A stretch of 64,000 nt of DNA, taken from positions 45,642 through 109,641 of the forward strand of contig NZ_AVSQ01000021.1 of assembly GCF_000685395.1 (NCBI RefSeq), read 5' to 3'. Positions 15,846 to 24,439 of the stretch are shown here, piece after piece; position 1 is the stretch's first letter; every line of letters starts with the position of its first letter. Origin of the DNA: Candidatus Nitrosotenuis chungbukensis (GTDB lineage: Archaea; Thermoproteota; Nitrososphaeria; Nitrososphaerales; Nitrosopumilaceae). The notes beneath the pieces are model-generated. The model was not told the DNA's origin, did not search any database, and was given only the letters and a program-made list of their open reading frames with translations. The translations under genes and the position numbers were made by a program.

Positions 15846-16283
15846 ATGTCGGAAATTACTGAAAGCTTTTGCAATGACATAGTAAAACAATATGATTCTA
15901 GAAAGATGGTAAGACCGGTCTACGTAATACAAGAACATCATGCATCAAGATTGCACTGGGATTTGAGATTCGAGTTTGACGGAGTATTGAAAAGTTGGGC
16001 TTTACCAAAAACACCCCCAACAAAAGAGGGAGAAAAAAGACTGGCAGTGTCTGTCCCTGATCACCCAGTACAATACGCCTTGTTTGAAGGGCAAATTCCA
16101 GAGGGGAATTATGGCGCAGGATCAGTGAAAATTTGGGATAGGGGGACGTTTGAGACAGTAGAAAATGAACCAAAAAAGTTGGTCCTGAACATAAAGGGCG
16201 AAAAACTCCAAGGAAAATACTGCTTATTGCATTTTAAGCCTCGAGAAAATAATTGGTTATTTTTCAAGTTAAAAACTGCATAA
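15846..16283 (+). CDS. Stand-alone LigD-type 3'-phosphoesterase
   Basis: A 145-residue protein consisting only of the 3'-phosphoesterase (PE) domain of bacterial/archaeal ligase D. Metal-binding and catalytic residues visible are EHHASRLHWDLRFE (His31, His32, His37, Asp39), the His in VPDHPVQY and the EGNYGAG turn. The PE domain removes 3'-phosphates and terminal ribonucleotides from DNA ends before end joining. Neither the ligase nor the polymerase domain nor Ku is in the window, so it is the stand-alone type known from archaea. Confidence 0.88.
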   Translation: MSEITESFCNDIVKQYDSRKMVRPVYVIQEHHASRLHWDLRFEFDGVLKSWALPKTPPTKEGEKRLAVSVPDHPVQYALFEGQIPEGNYGAGSVKIWDRGTFETVENEPKKLVLNIKGEKLQGKYCLLHFKPRENNWLFFKLKTA

Positions 16284-16386
16284 TTTCAATTTGAAAAAAC
16301 CAACACAGGAAAATTTTGCTCGATTTACGAAAATCAAACAAGAAAATCATCAAGTTTCTTATTAACACAAAATCACACTGATTCGT

Positions 16387-17217
16387 ATGCAGGTAAAGGA
16401 ATTAGCGAAAAAACCGATTGGGATCCTAAAACATTCTACAATGTCAGATGTCATCAAAAAATTACTCGAAAATCACATAAGCAGGCTAGTTGTTCTTGAC
16501 TCTGGAAATCCTGTTGGAATAATTTCTCAAAAAGATGTCGGATTTTTCTTGTTCAACGACTCTACAAAATACGGCCTTGACAAGATACCACTTTCTAGCA
16601 TCATGAACGACATAGAATACGTTGATGGAAGCACAACAGTTGAAAAATGCGCAAAAACACTCATTGATAAAAAAATCAGCTCATTATGCGTCAAGGAAAA
16701 CAGCCAACTGGGCATTTTTACAAAGACTGATCTTGCAACGTATTACTCAAAAAACTATTCGAAAAAACACAAAGTAGTCGATTTTATGACCCATGACTAC
16801 ATATCGACTCATAACGCAACTCCACTTTTCAAGGTGGTAAGAAAAATGCTTGAGCACAGAATCTCAAGAATAATTACTAAAAGCCAAAATGAGCAACCTG
16901 CAGGCATACTCTCGTTTAAAGATCTATTCAGAATATCCCTGGAACTGGGCAATGAAGAAGACGATGAAGGATTCACGTTGTCAGATCAGATAAGGAGAGG
17001 ATTTTTGTCAGAAAAGGGCTTTGGAAGTATATCATTGGCAAAAGACGTAATGTCTAAAGAAATCCTTACTGTAAAATTCAGCGATGATCTCGAGAATGCT
17101 TGTAAAATAATGCTAAACAACAACGTGAGCGGTCTTGCAGTTATTGATGGAAATGGTGGTGTTACAGGCATGATCAGCAAAACCGATGTCATAAGAGCAT
17201 TATCTTCTATGAATTGA
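16387..17217 (+). CDS. Four-CBS-domain protein
   Basis: A 276-residue soluble protein made of four CBS motifs in two tandem pairs. Typical signatures are RLVVLDSGNPVGIISQKDV, SLCVKENSQLGIFTKTDL and GLAVIDGNGGVTGMISKTDV. CBS pairs bind adenine nucleotides or S-adenosyl compounds and act as energy or ionic sensors. There is no catalytic domain. It sits directly upstream of a CBS-TrkH transporter, so it may be a trans-acting sensor for it; this is inference from position. Confidence 0.85.
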   Translation: MQVKELAKKPIGILKHSTMSDVIKKLLENHISRLVVLDSGNPVGIISQKDVGFFLFNDSTKYGLDKIPLSSIMNDIEYVDGSTTVEKCAKTLIDKKISSLCVKENSQLGIFTKTDLATYYSKNYSKKHKVVDFMTHDYISTHNATPLFKVVRKMLEHRISRIITKSQNEQPAGILSFKDLFRISLELGNEEDDEGFTLSDQIRRGFLSEKGFGSISLAKDVMSKEILTVKFSDDLENACKIMLNNNVSGLAVIDGNGGVTGMISKTDVIRALSSMN

Positions 17218-17390
17218 ACGGACCCTTTTCACAGTACGAATATTTTTCATCAGGATAGTTTTTCATACAAATGGAATTATTCCAAATGCGAAGCGCGTGC
17301 CCACGCATTATTTAAAACCATAATTTCCACTGAAGATAAAGCTGCACATAACATTAATCAGTGACCAATATTGGCGTTGAGTTGATCTAG

Positions 17391-19187
17391 TTGCCAAAAT
17401 CTCCAGATCTCTCCACCCATCTCAATCAGGTAGTCAAATCCTATGCAAATCCAGATGTGGTAAAGCTTGCAGAGTCAGCCATCATCCCAGTTGCATGCAA
17501 GCAAATGGTCAAGGCAAACATAGACGAAATCATAGTAATTGACAAAAACGAAAATCCGATTGGTCTAGTAACAGATGAGGATGTCCTAAAAAAGACATCA
17601 GAGGCATTTATCAACCCTGCAAAAACCACCTTGGGAGACATTATGACGTTTCCAGTAATCACCATAAATCAAAACAAGACTCTTTCAGATGCCTTGGAGC
17701 AGATGCATCAATACAAGGTAAGAAAGCTTGTTGTGGTGTCAGGCGAAAACATGATTGTCGGCATGTTGTACAAAAATACCATCATCAGTCTTATGAAGAA
17801 TCATCTGGCGGCAAAGCACGAAAAACACTCCTCGTTTTGGACCATAATTTGGAATCTAGGGATAGTGCTGCAGTTTGCAGGAGTCCTGATGTTTATTCCA
17901 GCAGTGATTGCCACCATACTGTGGGAGACCGTTCCGGCTACTGGAATCTACCTAATGTCCACATTGCTATTCATGACAGGGTTTTTCATGAACACGTACG
18001 GAGAGAGGCGGCCCCTAAAACTAAGAGACGTGGCAATTTTGGTTTTTGTGAGCTTTATGCTGCTTGTACTGTTTGGCACCATACCCCACTTGCTAGTAGT
18101 CCCACATGACGCTGCAAAGCCGCTAGAACACTTTGCGAACAGCTTCTTTGAGAGCGCAGCTGGCTTTACCACAGGAGGACTGTCGCTGATCACTACACCA
18201 GAAGATCTTCCGCAGAGCTTTACTTTCTATCGAAGCTACACTCAGTTCGTGGGAGGGCTAAGCTTCGTTTACCTGATAGTTACGACGTTTTTTCCAGAGC
18301 ACAAGATACGCACGATGCGCAGTTTTATTTCGGGCAGAGTTCCCCAGTTGCGCGAGCTATTAATCACAATCACGATTCTGTTCTCAATTTACATCACAAT
18401 CATAGCCGTTGCGCTGTTTTATCTGGGAGAGAGAAACTTGATCGATAATTTTGCCTTGGCGATGAGCGCAGTATCCACAGGAGGCTGGATTCCCAATTCG
18501 CAAATTTTGGCAGGACTGACCATTCCAGAACACACCGTAATCATAGCAGGAATGATTCTTGGCGCACTTCCGTTTGGATTTCACTATGCGTTTGTCAGAA
18601 CTAAATTCATGTCGATTAACATAAGCAAAGAGGTTGCACTATACTTTGCAATCATGGTGGCTGCAACGACTATCTTTTTGCTTTCGATGAATGTCGGTTC
18701 AATGGATAGCATATTCAATATTATTTCAGCCAGCACGACTACTGGTTTTCAGACAATCAATCTACAAAACCTCAATCCCGTAGCTGGAATCATAATTACT
18801 GTTGCGATGTTGATTGGCGGGTGCGGATTCTCAACTGCCGGAGGCCTGAAAGTTTTCAGGCTGATCAACCTTGCAGGCATAAGAAATCTATTTAGAAAGA
18901 ATCTAACGCGGTCAGACAAAAACGAGATAATTACCGCGTTGATACTTGCCATTTCGTTTCCCACAATCCCATTGTTTGTTGCAAACCACATGCAATCTTT
19001 GGGATATGATTTTGAAGACTCGTATTTTGATGCGGTTTCCGCCCTTACTACCACAGGACTGGGGACTGGCACGGTGACTGCAAGCTTGGACTCTTTCACA
19101 ATTACGATGTTTTCATTTTTGATGATTTTGGGTAGAATTGAGATCATATTGTTGCTCTACATGTTTGTACCAAAATTGATTCCGTAG
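17391..19187 (+). CDS. trkH: CBS-TrkH fusion, potassium uptake channel subunit
   Basis: A 598-residue protein starting at TTG. Residues 1-135 are a CBS pair (EIIVIDKNENPIGLVTDEDV, KLVVVSGENMIVGMLYKNT). The rest is a TrkH/KtrB-type transporter with four M1-P-M2 repeats; the filter loops are GFTTGG (about residue 256), STGGW (about 361), TTTGFQ (about 448) and TTTGLG (about 552). Such subunits carry K+ or Na+. In bacteria gating comes from a separate RCK protein (TrkA/KtrA); none is encoded here, so the fused CBS pair could supply the regulatory input. The CBS protein upstream may add to this. Confidence 0.9.
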   Translation: MPKSPDLSTHLNQVVKSYANPDVVKLAESAIIPVACKQMVKANIDEIIVIDKNENPIGLVTDEDVLKKTSEAFINPAKTTLGDIMTFPVITINQNKTLSDALEQMHQYKVRKLVVVSGENMIVGMLYKNTIISLMKNHLAAKHEKHSSFWTIIWNLGIVLQFAGVLMFIPAVIATILWETVPATGIYLMSTLLFMTGFFMNTYGERRPLKLRDVAILVFVSFMLLVLFGTIPHLLVVPHDAAKPLEHFANSFFESAAGFTTGGLSLITTPEDLPQSFTFYRSYTQFVGGLSFVYLIVTTFFPEHKIRTMRSFISGRVPQLRELLITITILFSIYITIIAVALFYLGERNLIDNFALAMSAVSTGGWIPNSQILAGLTIPEHTVIIAGMILGALPFGFHYAFVRTKFMSINISKEVALYFAIMVAATTIFLLSMNVGSMDSIFNIISASTTTGFQTINLQNLNPVAGIIITVAMLIGGCGFSTAGGLKVFRLINLAGIRNLFRKNLTRSDKNEIITALILAISFPTIPLFVANHMQSLGYDFEDSYFDAVSALTTTGLGTGTVTASLDSFTITMFSFLMILGRIEIILLLYMFVPKLIP

Positions 19188-19421
19188 TTTGAAAATACAA
19201 AAAATATGACTGATCATCGTGACACGATATCTCACAACCATTAAAATGAAAATTGTCCTAAATGCAAAGCAAAAGATACATCATATTTAATAGTGATTTA
19301 GGCATACTTTCCATATGGACTGGTTCTTTCTTTTAGTTACAATTGTTCACGAATGCTCAAAGCTGCATCCATGAGTCACGTTGCAGGCAAACTCTTGTTC
19401 AAACATTTAACGAGAGACAGT

Positions 19422-20585
19422 ATGATTCAAAAAAATCACATTCTTACAATCAGCCTGATTGCCGGATTTTTGCTAATATCAACATCGATTCAAGTTCAAT
19501 CAGAATATTTAGAGTCGGTCACCCAACAAAATACCTCGCCACGTGAAATAGTCTATGAAAACGGACACCATGACCATACCAGCATGATCACGCTAGTCGA
19601 TGCAGAGTCACAAAACCCAGTGGCAGAGCTAGAAGAAAGCTTTGACATTGAGGGAAAAGAGACTACGGAGACGCACGGGCACAGCATTGCGTATTTTCCT
19701 CCCCCGCTCCAGCAAATCAGAAACGGGGTAAAAGCAACAGATGTGACATGCACTGAGGGACAGGAGCTTGTCTTAAAACAATCAAACGGCCAGCCAGCTT
19801 GCGTCAAGCCGTCAAGTGTCGCAAAATTAATCGAGCGAGGCTGGGCAATCCACGTCTTGCCAGATTATGTAAAAGATGAAAACAACAACTCTGTCGCATT
19901 TTCGGTAGGAGAATACACGGTTCAAACAGAATCAGTAAACTATTTTCAAAACGCTCAAGGATACCTGGCTAGGCCCACCGCAGACGGAGAATTTCCGGCA
20001 GTCGTGATGATCCATGAGAATCTCGGCATAACCGACAACATCAAAGAGATGGCCAAAAAGCTTGCATCGCACGGATACATTGTATTGGCAGTTGACCTGT
20101 ATGACGGCAAGGTTGCAACAACCACAGACGAGGCGCGAGTCATACTTGGCACCTTTGAGCAGCAGCAGTGGACTGACAACATGAATTCTGCAGTCAGATA
20201 CCTTGAGGAAAGATTTGACGTCGAGTCCATAGGGTCAATCGGGTGGTGCTTTGGAGGAGGCCAGTCACTCAACCTTGCCCTGAACAATTCAGGCATGGAT
20301 GCAACTGTAATCTATTACGGCCGGCTTGTGACTGATCCTTCCGCACTATCAAAGATAACATGGCCGGTTTTGGGAATATTTGCAGGACTGGACACTGGAA
20401 TTCCGGAAGAAACAGTCAGGGAATTTGAATCGGTCCTAAATGACCTTGGCATTGAAAACGAAATCATCATTTATCCTGGAGTAAAGCACGCGTTTGCAAA
20501 CCCATCAGGTGACAGGTATGCACCTGAGGAATCAAAGGACGCCTGGGAGAAGACACTTGGCTTTTTTGAGGCAAGCCTGAAATGA
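19422..20585 (+). CDS. Exported dienelactone-hydrolase family protein
   Basis: A 387-residue protein. I start at the ATG at 19422, which gives a clean signal peptide (ILTISLIAGFLLISTSIQV); an ATG at 19353 would bury it. Residues 30-160 include a His-rich stretch (GHHDHTS) and a small cysteine domain seen in other Nitrososphaeria proteins (VTCTEGQELVLK, QPACVKP). The C-terminal half is a dienelactone hydrolase-like alpha/beta hydrolase with nucleophile Cys in GWCFGGG (about 272), Asp in AGLDTGIP and His in KHAFANP. It should act outside the membrane; the substrate is unknown. Its stop overlaps the next gene. Confidence 0.82.
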   Translation: MIQKNHILTISLIAGFLLISTSIQVQSEYLESVTQQNTSPREIVYENGHHDHTSMITLVDAESQNPVAELEESFDIEGKETTETHGHSIAYFPPPLQQIRNGVKATDVTCTEGQELVLKQSNGQPACVKPSSVAKLIERGWAIHVLPDYVKDENNNSVAFSVGEYTVQTESVNYFQNAQGYLARPTADGEFPAVVMIHENLGITDNIKEMAKKLASHGYIVLAVDLYDGKVATTTDEARVILGTFEQQQWTDNMNSAVRYLEERFDVESIGSIGWCFGGGQSLNLALNNSGMDATVIYYGRLVTDPSALSKITWPVLGIFAGLDTGIPEETVREFESVLNDLGIENEIIIYPGVKHAFANPSGDRYAPEESKDAWEKTLGFFEASLK

Positions 20586-20952
20586 GAAAAGTTTTTGCGC
20601 TATACATAGCAGCTGCTGCGGCAACGGCAATTGGCGGAATAATACACCTAACCATGGCCCAAACTCGCTAGGAAACAACGTCAATGTCAGGATACTGTTC
20701 TTGGTCGGCGGCATTGCCCAGGTGTTTTGGGTCGTTCCAATGGTGCGCAGATGGGGCATTCCGTGGTACGGAGTAGGGATTGGAGGAAACGCGGTCTTTT
20801 TTGCAATTTGGGCAATCACAAGAATTCCCGGCAACCCAATAACAGGGAGGGGCGGCTCCATTAGCCAGAACGCAATACTAGTCGAGTCGGCACAAATTGC
20901 ATATATCGTGATTACGGTTGCAGTCATACTGTATGAGTTAAAAAAGAAATGA
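20582..20952 (+). pseudogene. Four-helix membrane protein gene with a one-base frameshift
   Basis: An ATG at 20582 overlaps the hydrolase stop (ATGA) and encodes a membrane helix (VFALYIAAAAATAIGGIIHL), then hits TAG at 20669. From there the protein continues in the next frame (LGNNVNVRILFLVGGIAQVF, then WYGVGIGGNAVFFAIWAI, a final helix and KKK). Adding one C to the CCC run at 20658-20660 converts MAQTR-stop into MAPNSLGNN and restores one frame of about 123 residues with four helices. Function unknown. The coding quality of both halves and the simple repair make a frameshift certain in practice; whether real or a sequencing error is open. Confidence 0.8.
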
Positions 20953-21085
20953 AAACAGCGAGGTCAGTCTACAAACAATACTCCATATCACATATTGATG
21001 AAATGAGACTTTAGAATCAGAACAGATAACAAGAAAGCAAAACGATTTGATGGTTTAATAGATCAACACTTAGTCAAGCCTAATT

Positions 21086-21745
21086 GTGAGCACAGTAACA
21101 ATAACATGTATTCATTCACCAACAGATGTTGACGGAGAACATGTTTGCATCGACTGCGGGGAAGTGCTCGGCTACTCAGAGGTACAGAGCGTCAATGCCT
21201 GGCAGACGCATGATGTTGGCAATTTTAACAAAAATGGAATGAGTTGGATCATACTAAAGCTGGCAGACAATCTCAACTTACCGCAATATGCGACGCAGAC
21301 CATTATGCGAATTTCCCTAAAACTTGTAAAACATGGAATAACAAAGAAAAAGGCAATATTTTTTGCAACAACGCATGCATGCAGGATTCATAAAATACCA
21401 AGACTGTTATCTGAAATTTTTTACGAGTTGGAGAAATCGACTGGAAAAACTACGCAAAAGTCAGAACAGTCACTCTTTAAGATGCTCAACAGAATTGCAA
21501 AGAAAACCGATACATACATCTCGATTCAGCCCCCAGACAAGGAGTATTATCTGCAAGCATATCTTGCAAAAATTCAGGACATCATAGTAAAAGAGACCAA
21601 TTCCAGATACTTTGAGTTAATCAGAACCCGCTCTGTCCGCAATCTCAGTATGACAAAAGCAGACCCAAGTACGGCTGCAAGAAAAGCAATTTTGGCATGC
21701 ACGAGCAGCATACTCCAGTCAAAGGTAAAGCAGGTTCTTGCGTGA
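21086..21745 (+). CDS. TFIIB/TFB-related factor
   Basis: A 219-residue protein starting at GTG. The N-terminus is a TFB-type zinc ribbon (CIHSPTDVDGEHVCIDCGEVLG), followed by helices that resemble the two cyclin folds of TFB, though shorter than in a normal TFB of about 300 residues. The B-finger is not clear. Such divergent TFB-like proteins are numerous in Nitrososphaeria and may direct RNA polymerase to special promoters. It is the first of three regulator-like genes that lead into the pilus locus, so a dedicated initiation factor for those genes is possible. Confidence 0.72.
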   Translation: MSTVTITCIHSPTDVDGEHVCIDCGEVLGYSEVQSVNAWQTHDVGNFNKNGMSWIILKLADNLNLPQYATQTIMRISLKLVKHGITKKKAIFFATTHACRIHKIPRLLSEIFYELEKSTGKTTQKSEQSLFKMLNRIAKKTDTYISIQPPDKEYYLQAYLAKIQDIIVKETNSRYFELIRTRSVRNLSMTKADPSTAARKAILACTSSILQSKVKQVLA

Positions 21746-21749
21746 TATC

Positions 21750-22715
21750 ATGAAGACGATCCTAATCCAAATCAAAGATCTCGAAGCAAATCCATGGCAG
21801 TTTAGGATGATGCCAGAAAAGGACTTTGAAAGCCTACAAAACAGCATACGTGCTAACGGGTTTGAGACCATTCCGCAGCCAATTATTGCAAAGATCAACA
21901 AAAAATACTACATTGTGGATGGCCATGCCAGAATTAGCGCTGCAACAAACGCCCAAGTTAGAGAAATCAAATGCGGACTTGCAGATGGGGTAATCAATTA
22001 TCAGGACCTACGAGTATGGTCATTTCGCCTAAACAGGCAGGGATACTCTAATCCTCTGGTGCTATCAGACATGATAAACGAAGACATGCAAATTCTTCAC
22101 AACATGAGAAATGTTGCTGACATTTATGGAGTAAATGAAGAATACATTTCATCCCTAGTTCAGATCAAAAATCTACACGACGATACAAAGGCAGTAATCC
22201 AAAAAATAATGAACGTTGCAAGGAAAAAGTACCAATTCCTGCTAGAGCAGATTAGTCCTGCCCATCTCTCAAGCCTTGCAGAGATTTCGCCACAAAAACA
22301 AGTCGAGGTTGTAGACTGGATATTCCATGACATAATGTATGGACCTGCAGATGAATCGCTCGTATCGATACCTAGTATTTACGAGATAATCAACGAAATC
22401 ACCAAGGTTCAAAACGAAAAAGAAAAAAAGCGATACAAGAAATCAGAAAAAAATCACAACAAAGAGATCCCATTCACATGCAAGTGCGGGGCAAAATACG
22501 ATGTAGATGCAAAATCACATACGGTGTACGAGTTTCTCGAGCAGGACAACGTCATATTAAGAAAGGAGGTCAGTATAGAAAACCCCCTTCCGTCATTCTC
22601 ATCTAAATCATACAGCAAAAAGAAAATGCACGAGATCATCGACAGATTCTACGATAACACCGAGCTGAAGATACTAGTATCGCAAAGAGAGTACTATGAG
22701 AATTGGCAACGATGA
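21750..22715 (+). CDS. ParB/Srx-domain protein with C-terminal zinc motif
   Basis: A 321-residue protein. The N-terminal 95 residues are a ParB-like nuclease/CTPase fold (IKDLEANPWQFR, the QPIIAKINKKYYIVDGHAR motif). A helical region follows, and the C-terminal part has a CKCGAKY zinc-knuckle-like motif and a long charged helix. The ATG at 21750 is preferred to a TTG at 21738 that overlaps the previous stop. It ends 20 bases inside the next gene. Chromosomal ParB partner parA is absent, so this is probably a regulator rather than a partition protein. Confidence 0.75.
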   Translation: MKTILIQIKDLEANPWQFRMMPEKDFESLQNSIRANGFETIPQPIIAKINKKYYIVDGHARISAATNAQVREIKCGLADGVINYQDLRVWSFRLNRQGYSNPLVLSDMINEDMQILHNMRNVADIYGVNEEYISSLVQIKNLHDDTKAVIQKIMNVARKKYQFLLEQISPAHLSSLAEISPQKQVEVVDWIFHDIMYGPADESLVSIPSIYEIINEITKVQNEKEKKRYKKSEKNHNKEIPFTCKCGAKYDVDAKSHTVYEFLEQDNVILRKEVSIENPLPSFSSKSYSKKKMHEIIDRFYDNTELKILVSQREYYENWQR

Positions 22716-23388
22716 GAGAATAGTTCTCTCACTGCTAAAAAAATACCCGACGTTAACTGAGAAAAACCTCCAATTGCTTTATCTATTTTTTACAAACAAA
22801 AAGCGCGACACATCAAAGATTTTGCAGTCAGTTAGGATCAAAGGTCTAATTGATGATGAAAATCAAGTGGTTGCCAAAGAGACCCAAGGCATTCTAGTCG
22901 ACATTCAAATCGAAGAAGAAATACTTGATAATTTACAAAATCTTGAAGAATTCATAAAACTTGGCAAGACTGCAAAATCAGTTCTCTTCATATTGTCAAA
23001 AATCAAAAAATCATCGCTCCAGTTTCTTGCCGACACCCTAAACGAGTCTCCACGGAACATCTATGCAGTCATGCAGAGGTTGGAGGAGAAAAGCCTCATC
23101 TACAGTTACAACTCCAAGATATACCATCTGAATTCACGCGGAAGGCGGTTCAATCCCAGATACTACGTCATAACGGATCTAGGAAAAATAACGGCAAGAA
23201 TCAAAACCGACGACAAAGTAGACCAGCAGCAAATAAAGAAAATACTAGAAAAAACCCAGAATGAAATCGAGACCATGCACAAGGCGTTTAGCACCAATGC
23301 GTCAAAGCTTGGCACCATTTTTTCCGCTCTTTCGTTGTGGGCTTTAGAAAACACTGTCGATTTGGTGCCACTTTTCAAGTTCATCTAA
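22696..23388 (+). CDS. Winged-helix regulator, two HTH domains
   Basis: A 230-residue helical protein with two HTH-like regions: KKYPTLTEKNLQLLYLFF near the N-terminus and LQFLADTLNESPRNIYAVMQRLEEKSLIY around residues 110-140, the latter with a wing (IYHLNSRGRRF). The C-terminus ends in a hydrophobic segment. It overlaps the ParB-like gene by 20 bases, so the three genes 21086-23388 form an operon. The adjacent pilin genes are convergent to it and the pilus ATPase lies 1 kb downstream. Confidence 0.7.
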   Translation: MRIGNDERIVLSLLKKYPTLTEKNLQLLYLFFTNKKRDTSKILQSVRIKGLIDDENQVVAKETQGILVDIQIEEEILDNLQNLEEFIKLGKTAKSVLFILSKIKKSSLQFLADTLNESPRNIYAVMQRLEEKSLIYSYNSKIYHLNSRGRRFNPRYYVITDLGKITARIKTDDKVDQQQIKKILEKTQNEIETMHKAFSTNASKLGTIFSALSLWALENTVDLVPLFKFI

Positions 23389-23475
23389 ATACATGATATC
23401 ATGTTTTGAGCAAACGAAACCCAATTGCATGCACTTCCAAGCAAAGACTAGAGGAACAAATTCCCTGAACTTCAG

Positions 23476-23937
23476 TCAATTGGTGTCGTTTCTTATTTCG
23501 ATGAGCTTGTTTGAATCGGTTCTGACCACTATGGTTTTTACGGTTTTTGGAATGTCGACATCTCCTGTGAAATTAAGAAATATCTCAGCAGTCTTTCCCA
23601 CAGGAATGGAACTAATCGTCAGTCCGTTTAGATCCTTGAGAGTCAGGTCGCTGGTTGCATCTTTGGTGCCATTAACAAAGACATTCGATATCGTGACGTT
23701 TTTGAAGCCGTAATTATGAACAAATACTCTGATTTTATCATCTTCTCTGAACATGTCAATGAACTCGACTAGTTCGTTTATCTGATCTTCGGACGTGCGT
23801 ATCGCGTCATGTACGCTTCTCACATCGCCAAGAATTCTCTGCTCAGAGAGCGCCACGTATAATCCCAGTCCAGATACAGTCACTGCGACAACTACTAGAG
23901 CGCTTACTATCTCGCTTACGCCCCTTCTTCTTCTCAT
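23476..23937 (-). CDS. Type IV pilin-like protein with class III signal peptide
   Basis: A 153-residue protein with an archaeal prepilin leader: short basic stretch (MRRRRGVSE) followed immediately by a hydrophobic helix (IVSALVVVAVTVSGLGLYVAL), as cut by the prepilin peptidase PibD/FlaK. The rest is a beta-rich exported domain with several Asn-Xaa-Ser/Thr sites (NVT, NGT, NFT) that could be N-glycosylated. Its start overlaps the stop of the upstream pilin gene by four bases, so the two are co-translated. Minor pilin or pilus-tip subunit is the likely role. Confidence 0.78.
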   Translation of the reverse strand: MRRRRGVSEIVSALVVVAVTVSGLGLYVALSEQRILGDVRSVHDAIRTSEDQINELVEFIDMFREDDKIRVFVHNYGFKNVTISNVFVNGTKDATSDLTLKDLNGLTISSIPVGKTAEIFLNFTGDVDIPKTVKTIVVRTDSNKLIEIRNDTN

Positions 23938-24386
23938 CTATTTATCACGCCTGTGACTGTCATTGGATAGATAATCTTAGAAGAGGAAGACTGGGAGCTT
24001 GCTTCAAACCCCACGCTGTATGTTTTGGATGCAGTAAAGTTCCCGCATGGATTACCCGAAAAAAACTCAAACATCGAGATGGTCTGGCTGGGGGAAACTT
24101 CAGTTGGCGGAGATTTTGGGAACCAGTCAAAGCCGCCATCAGATGTGGTGTTTATTTTGGTAGATAGAATTTGCTCCGTCCCAGTATTGTGAAGGGTTGC
24201 AGAAAAATAACACGTCCCACTAGAGTCCTTTTCCATTCGTAGATCCGTTACCTTGTACTCAATTTCACTCAGCGTGGCAGAAAGAATCTGATTTTGAGTG
24301 CTGCTCAGAAACACCCCCCCAACAATGGCAATCCCAATTAGGATGATCACGGCAAGAATCGGACTTACTCCCCTTCGATGTTTCAT
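23934..24386 (-). CDS. Type IV pilin-like protein with class III signal peptide
   Basis: A 150-residue protein with leader MKHRRGVSP and helix ILAVIILIGIAIVGGVFLSS, the standard archaeal pilin N-terminus. The C-terminal domain has two Cys (GTCYFSA, GNPCGNF) that could form a disulfide and several glycosylation sequons. It is the first gene of a two-pilin minus-strand operon and diverges from the pilus ATPase gene 53 bases away, so the intergenic region should hold promoters for both. Confidence 0.8.
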   Translation of the reverse strand: MKHRRGVSPILAVIILIGIAIVGGVFLSSTQNQILSATLSEIEYKVTDLRMEKDSSGTCYFSATLHNTGTEQILSTKINTTSDGGFDWFPKSPPTEVSPSQTISMFEFFSGNPCGNFTASKTYSVGFEASSQSSSSKIIYPMTVTGVINR

Positions 24387-24439
24387 TCACAATTTAAGCT
24401 CAAAATTCTGAATATAAGCAAAAACAGACAGAGATAGGT

